Assembly: GCF_001020565.1 (NCBI RefSeq)
Contig: NZ_LDAS01000001.1
Span: 3,434,520-3,498,519 of the forward strand
Direction of reading: 5' to 3'
Length of the DNA: 64,000 bases
DNA from: Maribacter thermophilus
Lineage (GTDB): Bacteria > Bacteroidota > Bacteroidia > Flavobacteriales > Flavobacteriaceae
The notes under the pieces: model-generated
What the model saw: only the letters and a program-made list of their open reading frames with translations
The model's database searches: none
Told to the model about the DNA's origin: nothing
In this document: piece after piece, positions 42,358 through 50,933 of the stretch
Numbering within the stretch: the stretch's first letter is position 1
How the letters are laid out: each line of letters opens with the position of its first letter
Position numbers and translations under genes: made by a program

Positions 42358-43953
42358 TTATTTTTCTTCGAACAATAGCCAAGATTCGGGGTCCAGTACC
42401 ACATCATCGGGTTTATCGTCGAGTTTGATCGTAAAGTTTTTTAAGGCAGCATCCATTTCCGTTTGGTAGATGGTGATTTTTCCATCTTTTTTGACCCCTA
42501 TTTCCAAGGGAAACTTAAATATGTGGTGTTTTTGAAGCTGCTCTAGATTGATCTGTAGTCGCTTCTTGTTGTAGCTCCAGTTCCATTTGATCTCCGGATG
42601 CCCTTTGGTAAAGATCCATTGTTGGAAAAAGGCTTTTAAATCTTCGCCGGAGACCTCTTCCATGATTTTTCGAAAATCAAAGGTAAGGGCGTTCGAGTTT
42701 CGGAAGGCTTTGTAATAGGCTCGTATACCTTCCCAGAATTTTTCATCCCCTATTTCATGGCGTAGCATGTTCAAGACCCAACCGCCTTTTTGGTAGGTGT
42801 TGACACTTAAGACATTCATAGGATCTGTAATGCTTGGGTCTACAATGGGTGAGGGGTTCTTTAGATAATAGTCGATAATCTGCTTACGGTCTAGCTCTAA
42901 TTCCTCTTTTCGCTTCTCATTGCCGTATACACTTTCCTGATAGAGTATAGCGAAGTAGGTAGCAAAACCTTCGCTGAGCCACACGTGGTTCCAGTCGTTT
43001 TCACTGGCGGAGTTTCCAAACCACTGGTGGGCAATTTCGTGGGCGATCAGTCCTTCTACCTCATTTTTTCCGTTGACCGAATTTTCAAAATAAGCAATAG
43101 TGCCCGCATTTTCCAGTCCGCCCCATTGGGTCTTGGCCTGCATATTCGCCAGTTTGGCGTATGAATACGGACCAATGTTGTCTATAAAATATTTTAATAC
43201 TTTGGTGGCCACCCCGTAATCGGAAAAGCCCTCGAGTCGGTTTTCGGGGTATACCCAGGCCGAAACAGGAATATCGTAGACCTCGTCAAGCAGTTTACTG
43301 GCGAATTTCGTAACACCGATGGTCACCACTTTCATGGCCACAGGGGCCGGCTCTTTGTACGTGGTAAGCTTTAATCCGTTGCCTAAGTAGCTTTCCTCTA
43401 TTTTTTCGCCAGTAGCCACCACGTCGTAATGGGCTGGAGCCTTAATCCGGAATTCAATTGTTGCCTTGTCGTACGGGTGGTCTACCGAAGGAAGCCAATG
43501 CCTTGCCAAGTTGGGCCAGTTATCGCCAAAGAAAGAACGTTGTCCGAATTTGGTGGTATCGATAACGAGTCCCCTCTCGGGTATACCCTCATAAACCACT
43601 TTGTAAGTCCGATTTTTTTCTTCGGATGGAGTGGGTACAATTTTTATTTTATTGCCTTCATAACTATAGTTTGCAGGTTGGTCTCCCTCAAAAACACCGG
43701 AAACGTTCATACCATAGGTACCCGATTTGGCAATGAGATCCAGGGCAAATGGGGTGGTACCGTTTTTAAAGTCGACCGTAATTTCGGCCTCGCCTTTTAT
43801 CTTGTTCGATTCATCGTTTAAAGTAAGACCAAAGACATAGTTCTGTACGTCGGCAGACGTATTTCTTAGGTAAGTGTCTTGGGCTTTTAAGCATAACCCG
43901 ATCATTAAAAAAAGAAAGAAAATGAAATGTTGGTAATGCGCTTGTTTTTTCAT
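42358..43953 (-). CDS. M1 family metallopeptidase (aminopeptidase N-like), secreted
   Basis: A 531-residue enzyme with a signal peptide (FIFFLFLMIGLCLKAQ), so it acts outside the cytoplasm. The zinc site is His305-Glu-x-x-His309 (HEIAHQWFGNS) with Glu328 18 residues later, and the exopeptidase motif appears as GGLEN. It is shorter than classic 850-residue aminopeptidase N; the C-terminal helical domain is reduced, as in many Bacteroidetes homologues. It lies 31 bases downstream of argH on the same strand with no terminator seen between, so it may be read through from the arginine operon. Confidence 0.92.
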   Translation of the reverse strand: MKKQAHYQHFIFFLFLMIGLCLKAQDTYLRNTSADVQNYVFGLTLNDESNKIKGEAEITVDFKNGTTPFALDLIAKSGTYGMNVSGVFEGDQPANYSYEGNKIKIVPTPSEEKNRTYKVVYEGIPERGLVIDTTKFGQRSFFGDNWPNLARHWLPSVDHPYDKATIEFRIKAPAHYDVVATGEKIEESYLGNGLKLTTYKEPAPVAMKVVTIGVTKFASKLLDEVYDIPVSAWVYPENRLEGFSDYGVATKVLKYFIDNIGPYSYAKLANMQAKTQWGGLENAGTIAYFENSVNGKNEVEGLIAHEIAHQWFGNSASENDWNHVWLSEGFATYFAILYQESVYGNEKRKEELELDRKQIIDYYLKNPSPIVDPSITDPMNVLSVNTYQKGGWVLNMLRHEIGDEKFWEGIRAYYKAFRNSNALTFDFRKIMEEVSGEDLKAFFQQWIFTKGHPEIKWNWSYNKKRLQINLEQLQKHHIFKFPLEIGVKKDGKITIYQTEMDAALKNFTIKLDDKPDDVVLDPESWLLFEEK

Positions 43954-43984
43954 GAATCGGTTTTTCGGCGGTAGTTGTGCTAAT

Positions 43985-45265
43985 TTATGAAATCTTCTCC
44001 ATCTTGGCCCTGATTTCCTCTAGGCATAAATTTCCCAGACTGCCTTCGTGGGTATGGTGGATGTCGCGTTTAGGGGTAAAGGTGCCTTCCTGAATCTCCA
44101 TTCCCATTTTTTTATAGGCGTCCCTAAAGGGCATGCCGCTCTGTACCAGCTCGTTTAGGGTGTCGACACTAAAAAGGTAGTCGTATTTGGGGTCTTCCAG
44201 TATACCCTTGTTTACCTGCATTTCCTTAAGGCTAAAAGTCAATATTTCCAAACACGCTTTCATATCTTGAATAGCGGGAACAATAATTTCCTTCACCAAT
44301 TGCAGGTCCCTATGGTAGCCACTGGGAAGGTTGTTGATGACCAAGGTCAACTGATTGGGAATGCCTTGTAGCTTGTTGCATTTGCCCCGTACCAATTCAA
44401 AAACATCGGGGTTCTTTTTATGTGGCATAATACTGCTGCCGGTAGTCAATTCGTCCGGGAAGGATACAAAGTTGAAATTCTGGCTCATGTACAGGCAAAT
44501 ATCCATGGACAGTTTTGATAGGGTAGCGGCAATGTTCGCCATTCCAAATGCAGTGGCTTTCTCTACCTTGCCACGGCCCATTTGTGCGGCCACTACATTA
44601 TATTTTAAGGTCTTAAAGCCCATTTCTTGGGTCGTGAAACTTCGGTCTATTGGAAAGGAGCTTCCATAACCTGCGGCACTCCCCAACGGATTCTGGTCCG
44701 CTACTTTATAGGCGGCATCGACAAAATACAAATCGTCGATAAGGCTTTCGGCATAGGCCGATAACCACAGGCCAAATGAGGACGGCATGGCAATTTGTAA
44801 GTGCGTATATCCGGGCAACAGAACATCTTTATATTTTTCGGCCAGTTGCAATAGCAGATCAAAAAGTTCTTTGGTACCTGATTTTATTTCTGAAAGTTCG
44901 TTTTTCAAGTATAGGTGCATGGCGACCAAAACCTGGTCGTTTCTTGACCGTGCGGTGTGTATTTTTTTTCCGGTATCGCCCAATTTTTCCGTGAGTACGT
45001 ATTCGATTTTCGAGTGCATGTCCTCAAAGGAATCCTCGATGGTAAATTCTCCTTTTTCAATGGTTTCGGCAATGGCATCCAGTTCTGTCACCAAGGCAGA
45101 AGTTTCCTCTTCGGTCAACAATCCTATTTTGCCCAGCATCTTGGCATGGGCCTGCGAGGCGATTACGTCGTATTTCGCCAAGTGCAGATCCAGTTCGCGG
45201 TCGTTACCTACAGTGAAATGGTCTATTTTTTTGTCTGTGCTAAAGCCTTTGTCCCAGAGTTTCAT
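43985..45265 (-). CDS. argH: Argininosuccinate lyase
   Basis: The start is the ATG at 45265; a TTG at 45295 would add ten poor residues. The 426-residue enzyme has the fumarase-superfamily signature GSSIMPHKKNPD at 276-287, with TARSRNDQV at 104-112, and an N-terminal MKLWDKGF typical of ArgH. It splits argininosuccinate into arginine and fumarate, the last step of the pathway. It is the last arginine gene of the operon; a 62-base gap with an inverted repeat separates it from argE. Confidence 0.95.
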   Translation of the reverse strand: MKLWDKGFSTDKKIDHFTVGNDRELDLHLAKYDVIASQAHAKMLGKIGLLTEEETSALVTELDAIAETIEKGEFTIEDSFEDMHSKIEYVLTEKLGDTGKKIHTARSRNDQVLVAMHLYLKNELSEIKSGTKELFDLLLQLAEKYKDVLLPGYTHLQIAMPSSFGLWLSAYAESLIDDLYFVDAAYKVADQNPLGSAAGYGSSFPIDRSFTTQEMGFKTLKYNVVAAQMGRGKVEKATAFGMANIAATLSKLSMDICLYMSQNFNFVSFPDELTTGSSIMPHKKNPDVFELVRGKCNKLQGIPNQLTLVINNLPSGYHRDLQLVKEIIVPAIQDMKACLEILTFSLKEMQVNKGILEDPKYDYLFSVDTLNELVQSGMPFRDAYKKMGMEIQEGTFTPKRDIHHTHEGSLGNLCLEEIRAKMEKIS

Positions 45266-45285
45266 AATTGTAAGTTTGCATTGAT

Positions 45286-45333
45286 CAATAAACAATTATC
45301 CATCGATTTTTGTTTACTGATTATTGTTTATTG
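45286..45333 (-). repeat. 11-base inverted repeat in argE-argH junction
   Basis: CAATAAACAAT (45286-45296) and its exact reverse complement ATTGTTTATTG (45323-45333) flank 26 bases. In the mRNA this can form a long-loop hairpin overlapping the argE stop and ending 20 bases before the argH start. It might set argH translation or an RNase cut, or be a chance AT-rich repeat. Confidence 0.35.
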
Positions 45334-46392
45334 TAAAAATCCTTTTAATAAGTTAATGTACAGGTCAATTCCCTCTTCAATTTCGTGAATGTAAATATAC
45401 TCATCTGCAGAATGCGAACGGGTACTGTCGCCAGGGCCCAATTTCAACGATTGGCAGTTTAAGGCCGCTTGGTCCGACAAGGTGGGCGAACCGTAGGTCT
45501 TTCTTCCCAATGCGATCCCCGACTGCACAAGGGGATGGTCTTTGGATATGGACGAGGAGTTTAACCGTAGCGAACGTTCCTTTAATTCACAGGGAGCTTC
45601 CTTTTTTAACAGTTCGGCAATTTCGGCATTGGTGTATTTGTCGTTTACCCGAACGTCTACGACCAATTCTACCTTGGCAGGTACCACATTATGTTGGGTT
45701 CCCGCGTTTATTTGCGTAACGGTCATTTTCACAGGTCCCAGAACGTCTGATACTTTCGGGAATTTATAGTTTTTAAACCACTCTAAAACCTCAATGGTGT
45801 TGTAAATGGAGTTGTTGTCGTTCGGGTGTGCGGCGTGTGAAGGCATACCTTTTACCACGGCATCGAAAACAATGAGGCCCTTTTCGGCAATGGCCAAATC
45901 GAGTAGGGTAGGTTCCCCGACGATGGCCACATCAATTTTGGGAAGCAAGGGTAAAAGTCCCCTTAAACTATTGGGGCCGGCACTTTCTTCTTCCATAGAG
46001 GCCACCATCAAAATATTGTGGTTGAGGTTCTGTTCGGCGTAGTAATGGGTAAAGGTAGCCATGAGGGAAACCAAGGCTCCGCCGGCATCGTTGCTTCCCA
46101 AACCATACAGTTTACCATCTTCGATATGGGGGAGAAAGGGATCTCTTGTATAGGCCGAATTCGGTTTTACGGTATCGTGGTGCGAATTGAGAAGAAGCGT
46201 GGGCTTGTTTTCGTCAAAATGCTTGTTCACCGCATATACGTTGTTGATGTGGCGTTTGCACGGAATGCCGAAAGCCTTGAACCAGTTTTCAATGGCATCG
46301 GCGGTCTTGTCCTCCTCCGATGAGAACGACTGGATCGAGATCAGTTCCTTTAGTAATTCTATTGCTTTTTGCGTTAATGCTGCTTGTTCCAT
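45328..46392 (-). CDS. argE: M20 family deacylase ArgE (N-acyl-citrulline/ornithine deacylase)
   Basis: I start at the ATG 46392 (354 residues); the frame runs further, but those 34 residues lie inside argB and look spurious. M20 metal ligands are in HHDTVKPN (71-78), ND at 101-102 and the catalytic MEEES (133-137), with a late His near HSADEY. In this type of cluster ArgE removes the acyl group from N-acylcitrulline after the ArgF' step. Whether the group is acetyl or succinyl is discussed under argF'. The gene starts 2 bases after argB ends. Confidence 0.9.
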   Translation of the reverse strand: MEQAALTQKAIELLKELISIQSFSSEEDKTADAIENWFKAFGIPCKRHINNVYAVNKHFDENKPTLLLNSHHDTVKPNSAYTRDPFLPHIEDGKLYGLGSNDAGGALVSLMATFTHYYAEQNLNHNILMVASMEEESAGPNSLRGLLPLLPKIDVAIVGEPTLLDLAIAEKGLIVFDAVVKGMPSHAAHPNDNNSIYNTIEVLEWFKNYKFPKVSDVLGPVKMTVTQINAGTQHNVVPAKVELVVDVRVNDKYTNAEIAELLKKEAPCELKERSLRLNSSSISKDHPLVQSGIALGRKTYGSPTLSDQAALNCQSLKLGPGDSTRSHSADEYIYIHEIEEGIDLYINLLKGFLQ

Positions 46393-46394
46393 TT

Positions 46395-47174
46395 TTATAG
46401 GGTAAGGGTCGTGAATAAGGTAGCTTTGGGGTCGAGCATGCCAATATCCCCAATGCGTACCTGGTGTACGTTTTTGTGAAGGGCATGAAAACAATTCTCC
46501 ATTTTGGGAAGCATGCCGTCGGCGATGATCTTTTGCTCAAGTAGGCTTTGGTACGATTGGCTATCGATATGTTTTACCACCGATGTGTCATCGTTTACAT
46601 CCATCAAAACCCCCTTTTTCTCAAAACAATAGTAGAGGGTGGTCTCGTAATTTTTGCTCATACCTATGGCGAGTTCCGAGGCAATGGTGTCGGCATTGGT
46701 GTTCAGTAATTGTCCTTTGCCGTCATGCGTCATGGCACAGAAAACGGGGGTAAGGCCGGCTTCTAAGAGTTTGGATACCGTTGGGGCGCTTACGCCGTCA
46801 ACATCCCCGGCAAAGCCGTAATCGATCTCCTTTACCGGTCGTTTATGGGCCTGAATGGTATTGCCGTCGGCACCACTGAGTCCAATCGCATTACAGTTGA
46901 GCGACTGCAGTTCGGCCACGATGTTCTTGTTTACGAGTCCGCCATAGACCATGGTAATGAGTTCGAGGCTTTGGGCGTCGGTAATGCGGCGTCCGCCGAT
47001 GAGTTTTGATTCTATTCCGAGTTTTTTGCCCAGTTGGGTGGCCAGTTTTCCGCCGCCGTGGACCAATATTTTTGGGCCTTCCAGTTCGGAAAACGCCTTT
47101 AGGAACTTAGAAAGTTCTTCTTTGTTTTCGATGACGTTGCCGCCGATCTTTATGATGGATAATTTCTTTTTCAT
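46395..47174 (-). CDS. argB: N-acetylglutamate kinase (amino acid kinase family)
   Basis: A 259-residue kinase with the opening IIKIGGNVIE, the acyl-glutamate site HGGGKLATQLGKKLG, GLSGADGNTI and NTNADTIASELA. It phosphorylates N-acylglutamate, the second step of the pathway. It lacks the N-terminal helix that many arginine-inhibited hexameric forms have, so it is probably a dimer of the arginine-insensitive type, as in E. coli. It starts one base after the SDR gene and ends 2 bases before argE. Confidence 0.94.
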   Translation of the reverse strand: MKKKLSIIKIGGNVIENKEELSKFLKAFSELEGPKILVHGGGKLATQLGKKLGIESKLIGGRRITDAQSLELITMVYGGLVNKNIVAELQSLNCNAIGLSGADGNTIQAHKRPVKEIDYGFAGDVDGVSAPTVSKLLEAGLTPVFCAMTHDGKGQLLNTNADTIASELAIGMSKNYETTLYYCFEKKGVLMDVNDDTSVVKHIDSQSYQSLLEQKIIADGMLPKMENCFHALHKNVHQVRIGDIGMLDPKATLFTTLTL

Positions 47175-47175
47175 G

Positions 47176-47922
47176 TTACGAATTTATGATTCCTCCGTCA
47201 ATGGTCATAGCCGTACCGGTGATCCATGACGCATCTTCGGACACCAGAAAAAGGGCCAGTTTGGCGATATCTTCGGGCGTGCCCAATCGATTTAACAAGG
47301 TGGATTCGGCTGCATTTTCAACGGCCTTGTCCGGGTTTTTGAAGGCTTGTGCCGAATTCCATAGCAAAGGGGTGTCCACCGGGCCCGGACACATGGCGTT
47401 CACCCTGATGTCGGGTGCGTACTCTACGGCCATTTGCTTCATCAGTGCCACGGCCCCTGCTTTTGAGGCACAGTAGGCAGGGTGGTTGGGGAAGCTCTTG
47501 AAGGCCGCAATGGATGCGTTGATCAATATACTTCCTTTTTCTTTTTGTAAATGGGGAAGGGCAAACTTGGAGAGTGAAAAAATACTCGTCAAATTGGTTG
47601 CCAGGGTTTCGTTCCAAAGTGCATCCGAGAGATTGACAACATTGCCCAATCCGAGTATACCGGCATTAAGTGATACGATATCTAGCTTTCCAAAATTTTC
47701 TAGGGCGCTGGAGACCAAGCTTTCGTTATAGGAGGCATCCTTAACATCGCCTGCTACGAATATGGAGTGGGGCAATTGTTCGGACAGTGCGATGCCCCGT
47801 TCTTGGTTTCTACCCGAAAGCACCAATTGGGCCCCTTCGGCAGAAAACTGCTCGGCTATGGCCTTGCCCATTCCACTCGTGGCCCCCGTAATAATGCATA
47901 CCTTGTTCCCTAGTTTTTTGAT
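47176..47922 (-). CDS. SDR family oxidoreductase inside the arginine operon; start codon unclear
   Basis: A short-chain dehydrogenase with the nucleotide motif TGATSGMGKAIA and the catalytic Ser/Tyr/Lys set in INASIAAF and YCASKAG. The only ATG in frame (47871) lies inside the motif and would remove the first Rossmann strand. Upstream, the frame reads KQLAIKKLGNKVCIITGATSG back to the TAA that ends argF' (47935-47937), which is in this same frame, and holds no ATG, GTG or TTG. Starting at the ATC of 47922 gives 248 residues, the normal length. Either a rare ATC start is used, or a start codon was lost, or there is a sequencing error. Its substrate is unknown. Confidence 0.8.
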   Translation of the reverse strand: MKKLGNKVCIITGATSGMGKAIAEQFSAEGAQLVLSGRNQERGIALSEQLPHSIFVAGDVKDASYNESLVSSALENFGKLDIVSLNAGILGLGNVVNLSDALWNETLATNLTSIFSLSKFALPHLQKEKGSILINASIAAFKSFPNHPAYCASKAGAVALMKQMAVEYAPDIRVNAMCPGPVDTPLLWNSAQAFKNPDKAVENAAESTLLNRLGTPEDIAKLALFLVSEDASWITGTAMTIDGGIINS

Positions 47923-47934
47923 GGCTAGTTGTTT

Positions 47935-48873
47935 TTAATTGTTTTCCAGAATTTTCTTGAGTACCACCTGCGCCGCATAGGTTCGGTTGTTGGCCTGCTC
48001 TATGACGAGGGATTGGTCGCTGTCCAACACATCATCTGAAACCACCACGTTTCTTCGTACCGGTAGGCAGTGCATAAATTTGGCCTTGCCTACTTTTTCC
48101 GGGGTCATGGTCCAGCTTTTATCTTGGTTCAGTACTTTTCCGTAGTCGGTATAACTGCTCCAGTTCTTTACATAGATGAAATCGGCATTTTCACATGCCT
48201 TTTTCTGGTCGTATTCAATGGGCGTTCCTCGGGTGATCTCGGCATTGAGCTCATAGCCTTCGGGGTGGGTGATCACAAAGTCGGCATCCTGCAACTGCAT
48301 CATTTCTACGAATGAATTGGCTACGGCATGCGGCAGGGCCTTCGGATGCGGGGCCCATGACAGTACCACTTTGGGCCGTTTCTTTGTGTTTTGTTCGGCC
48401 AGGGTAATGGCATCTGCAAGGGCCTGTAAAGGGTGACCTACCGAACTTTCCATGTTTACGATGGGTACGGAGGCGTACTTTTTAAATCCGTTCAATACTT
48501 TTTCCGATTCATCCTCCTCCTTGTCCTTTAATCCGGCGAAAGCCCTAATGGCGATAATATCACAGTATTGCGAAATAACCTGGGCGGCCTCTTTGATGTG
48601 TTCCGAGGTGCCTTGGTCCATAATGGTTCCGTCAGCGTATTCCAAGGCCCAACCTTCACTACCAAAATTCATGACGATAACCTCTAGGCCTAGGTTCATG
48701 GCTGCCTTTTGGGTGCTTAGGCGGGTACGGAGACTGTTGTTGAAAAACAACAGCCCAATGGTTTTGTCGGTACCTAGGTTCCTGTGTTTTTTAGGGTTCT
48801 TTTTTAGGTCTCGGGCTTCTTCTACCCAATTAGGTAATGAGTCTATGTCCTGTACGGAGAGGTAATGCTTCAT
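47935..48873 (-). CDS. argF': N-acyl-L-ornithine transcarbamylase ArgF' (probably N-succinylornithine type)
   Basis: A 312-residue transcarbamylase with the carbamoyl-phosphate loop NNSLRTRLS (45-53), HPLQ (147-150) and HCLPVRRN (268-275). The layout is that of the Bacteroidetes/Xanthomonas enzymes that act on acylated ornithine, not of OTCase. The residue that separates the two kinds is Glu92 in the Xanthomonas N-acetyl enzyme and Pro90 in the Bacteroides N-succinyl enzyme. Here it is Ser90 in GTSEH. As I recall, changing Glu92 to Ser, Pro, Ala or Val turned the acetyl enzyme into a succinyl one, so Ser90 favours the succinylated pathway. Confidence 0.93.
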   Translation of the reverse strand: MKHYLSVQDIDSLPNWVEEARDLKKNPKKHRNLGTDKTIGLLFFNNSLRTRLSTQKAAMNLGLEVIVMNFGSEGWALEYADGTIMDQGTSEHIKEAAQVISQYCDIIAIRAFAGLKDKEEDESEKVLNGFKKYASVPIVNMESSVGHPLQALADAITLAEQNTKKRPKVVLSWAPHPKALPHAVANSFVEMMQLQDADFVITHPEGYELNAEITRGTPIEYDQKKACENADFIYVKNWSSYTDYGKVLNQDKSWTMTPEKVGKAKFMHCLPVRRNVVVSDDVLDSDQSLVIEQANNRTYAAQVVLKKILENN

Positions 48874-48928
48874 TGCTGTTTTATTTCTCTGGCTATTTTT
48901 GTTTTAATTTAGATGTCCTAATCGTTTT

Positions 48929-49705
48929 TTAAAGGCTGTCTTTGGTCTTGATCTTAGTGTGTTTTCCCAACCCTTTAAAAGCATCGGTGATAAAGCTGTC
49001 GTTAAGACCGTTTACGATCCATGTTTCAATGTTCGCTTGCTGGGCAATAGTGGCCGCTTCAACTTTTGATTGCATGCCCCCGGTACCGTGCGATGATTTT
49101 TGTGAACTGATCTGGTGTTGTAGGTCATGGACCCCCAGAACTTCATAAATAGTTTCCGGTTGTCCTTTTTCGATAGAGATTTTGGTGTATATACCATCGG
49201 TATTGGTGGCAATCATCAACAGGTCGGCGTTGAGCAAGGTAGCTGTTAATGCGGCCAACTTATCATTGTCACCAAACTGGATCTCATCTGCAGCTACCGT
49301 ATCATTTTCGTTGATGATGGGAATAAAGTTATTGCTGATCAAAATATCTATCGTGTTCTTAATGTTGGCCTTTGATTTCTGATTCTCAAAATCGGAGTAA
49401 GACAAAAGACACTGGGCCGCAAACAGGCCAAGTTCACGAAAACTTTCTTGAAACATTCGCATTAAATGGGGCTGTCCAATGGCTGCTAAGGCTTGTTTTA
49501 CGTTAATGTCCTCACCATTGTGCTCCAATTTTACAAACTGCTTGGCAGCGGCTATGGCACCTGAGCTTACGATGATAAACTCATAGTCGTCTTTAAGGGA
49601 GGCAATCTGCCTACCGATATCCTCTATCTTTCCCCGAGAAATCTGATTTGTTTCCTTGGTAAGTGTATTGGAGCCAATTTTTAGTAATATTCTTTTTTTA
49701 GACAT
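48929..49705 (-). CDS. proB: Glutamate 5-kinase (kinase domain only)
   Basis: A 258-residue amino-acid kinase with the opening ILLKIGSNTLT, the segment IIVSSGAIAAAKQF, NENDTVAADEIQFGDNDKLAALTA, and GTGGMQSKVEAA. It makes gamma-glutamyl phosphate, the first step of proline synthesis. The C-terminal PUA domain of the E. coli-type enzyme (about 367 residues) is absent. That domain contributes to oligomer form and proline control, so regulation may differ. It lies in the arginine operon between proA and argF', with a 55-base gap to argF'. Confidence 0.93.
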   Translation of the reverse strand: MSKKRILLKIGSNTLTKETNQISRGKIEDIGRQIASLKDDYEFIIVSSGAIAAAKQFVKLEHNGEDINVKQALAAIGQPHLMRMFQESFRELGLFAAQCLLSYSDFENQKSKANIKNTIDILISNNFIPIINENDTVAADEIQFGDNDKLAALTATLLNADLLMIATNTDGIYTKISIEKGQPETIYEVLGVHDLQHQISSQKSSHGTGGMQSKVEAATIAQQANIETWIVNGLNDSFITDAFKGLGKHTKIKTKDSL

Positions 49706-49733
49706 AGTATTTTGATCTAAGCTAAAGAAGGTT

Positions 49734-50933
49734 TTAATTTCTTGTTTGCCCGTTCCCTTTTACGTACCATTTATTGGTTACCAAATGTTGTAAGCCTATA
49801 GGGCCTCGTTGGTGCAATTTATCGGTGCTGATGGCCAGTTCTCCACCTAGGCCAAATTGGCCTCCATCGGTAAAACGCGTTGATGCGTTATGATATACGG
49901 CCGCAGCGTCTATAGAGGTCATAAATTCATCCGCTTTTTCATTATTGTTGGTAATGATAGCTGCAGAATGACCGCCTCCATAGGTATTTATCAATTGTAT
50001 CGCTTCTTTTAAATCGGGCACTTGGCCTAACAGAATTTTATAATCCAAGAATTCTTCGAACCAAACCGCATTACTGCCCATAAGTGATGTGCCTTCTAGG
50101 CCTTCCAATTTTTTATCCGTTAAAATTTCGACATTATGTCTTTTCAATGCTTTTACAAGATGTTGCAAAAATTCTTGTTTTCTAGGTAAGTTTCTTGAAA
50201 CAAGAACTTTATCCAAAGCATTGCATGCTGATATTTTTGAGGTTTTGCCGTTAATAATAATATCCGCGGCCATTTCTAAATCTGCCTCATCGTCTATGTA
50301 TAAAAAATTGTTTCCTCGTCCACTAACAATTACCGGACATGAGGCATGTTGTTTTACAAAGGCAATTAGCCTTTCTCCTCCCCTAGGTACAATTAGATCT
50401 ATTTTCTGCGAGGGTTTTTCAAGAAAAGCCTGTGTTTCAGTTCTACTAAATTGTAGGTAGGTGACCCAATTCGTGTCGGCTTCGTTTGCTTCTAGAGCCT
50501 TGTGCCATAGATCCACCAGGAACAAATTACTGTGCAATGATTCCTTACCGCCTTTTAAAAGTATTTTGTTGCCTGATTTAAAAGCGATACCGGCCGCTTC
50601 GATAGTTACATCGGGCCTAGATTCATATATGATAAGAATGGTTCCGAAAGGTGCCGTTTTATTGCTTACCTGAATACCATTGTCATGGGTAAAGCTAAAA
50701 CGTTCCACGCTCAATGGGTCTTTTTGTGTCGCAAGTTGTTGCAAGCTCAAGACCATGCCCTCTATTTTTGCTTGGTCGACCTTTAGGCGATCTCTCATGG
50801 CCAAGTCATCACCCTCATATTTTTCAAGGTCCATATGGTTTGCGACCATTAAGGCTTGTTTTTTTTCGGCGATTAGTTCGGCCATGGTCATTAAAACAGC
50901 ATTGCGCACTTTTATGTTGAGTTGCTTGTTCAC
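49734..50933 (-). CDS. proA: Glutamate-5-semialdehyde dehydrogenase
   Basis: A 399-residue dehydrogenase of proline synthesis that reduces gamma-glutamyl phosphate. The catalytic Cys is Cys237 in KISACNALDK; YESRPDVTIEAA, LKGGKES and IVPRGGERLI are family blocks. The start is GTG (50933), overlapping the argD stop as GTGA, so it is probably translated by coupling to argD. Its product feeds both proline (through ProC, also in the operon) and, by ring opening in some organisms, ornithine metabolism. Confidence 0.95.
   Translation of the reverse strand: MNKQLNIKVRNAVLMTMAELIAEKKQALMVANHMDLEKYEGDDLAMRDRLKVDQAKIEGMVLSLQQLATQKDPLSVERFSFTHDNGIQVSNKTAPFGTILIIYESRPDVTIEAAGIAFKSGNKILLKGGKESLHSNLFLVDLWHKALEANEADTNWVTYLQFSRTETQAFLEKPSQKIDLIVPRGGERLIAFVKQHASCPVIVSGRGNNFLYIDDEADLEMAADIIINGKTSKISACNALDKVLVSRNLPRKQEFLQHLVKALKRHNVEILTDKKLEGLEGTSLMGSNAVWFEEFLDYKILLGQVPDLKEAIQLINTYGGGHSAAIITNNNEKADEFMTSIDAAAVYHNASTRFTDGGQFGLGGELAISTDKLHQRGPIGLQHLVTNKWYVKGNGQTRN

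Noticed and set aside
44787-45284. A 165-residue plus-strand ORF
   Set aside because: It is a shadow of argH.
46393-46494. N-terminal extension of argE
   Set aside because: The extra 34 residues lie inside argB and carry no ArgE-like sequence; the ATG at 46392 is a better start.
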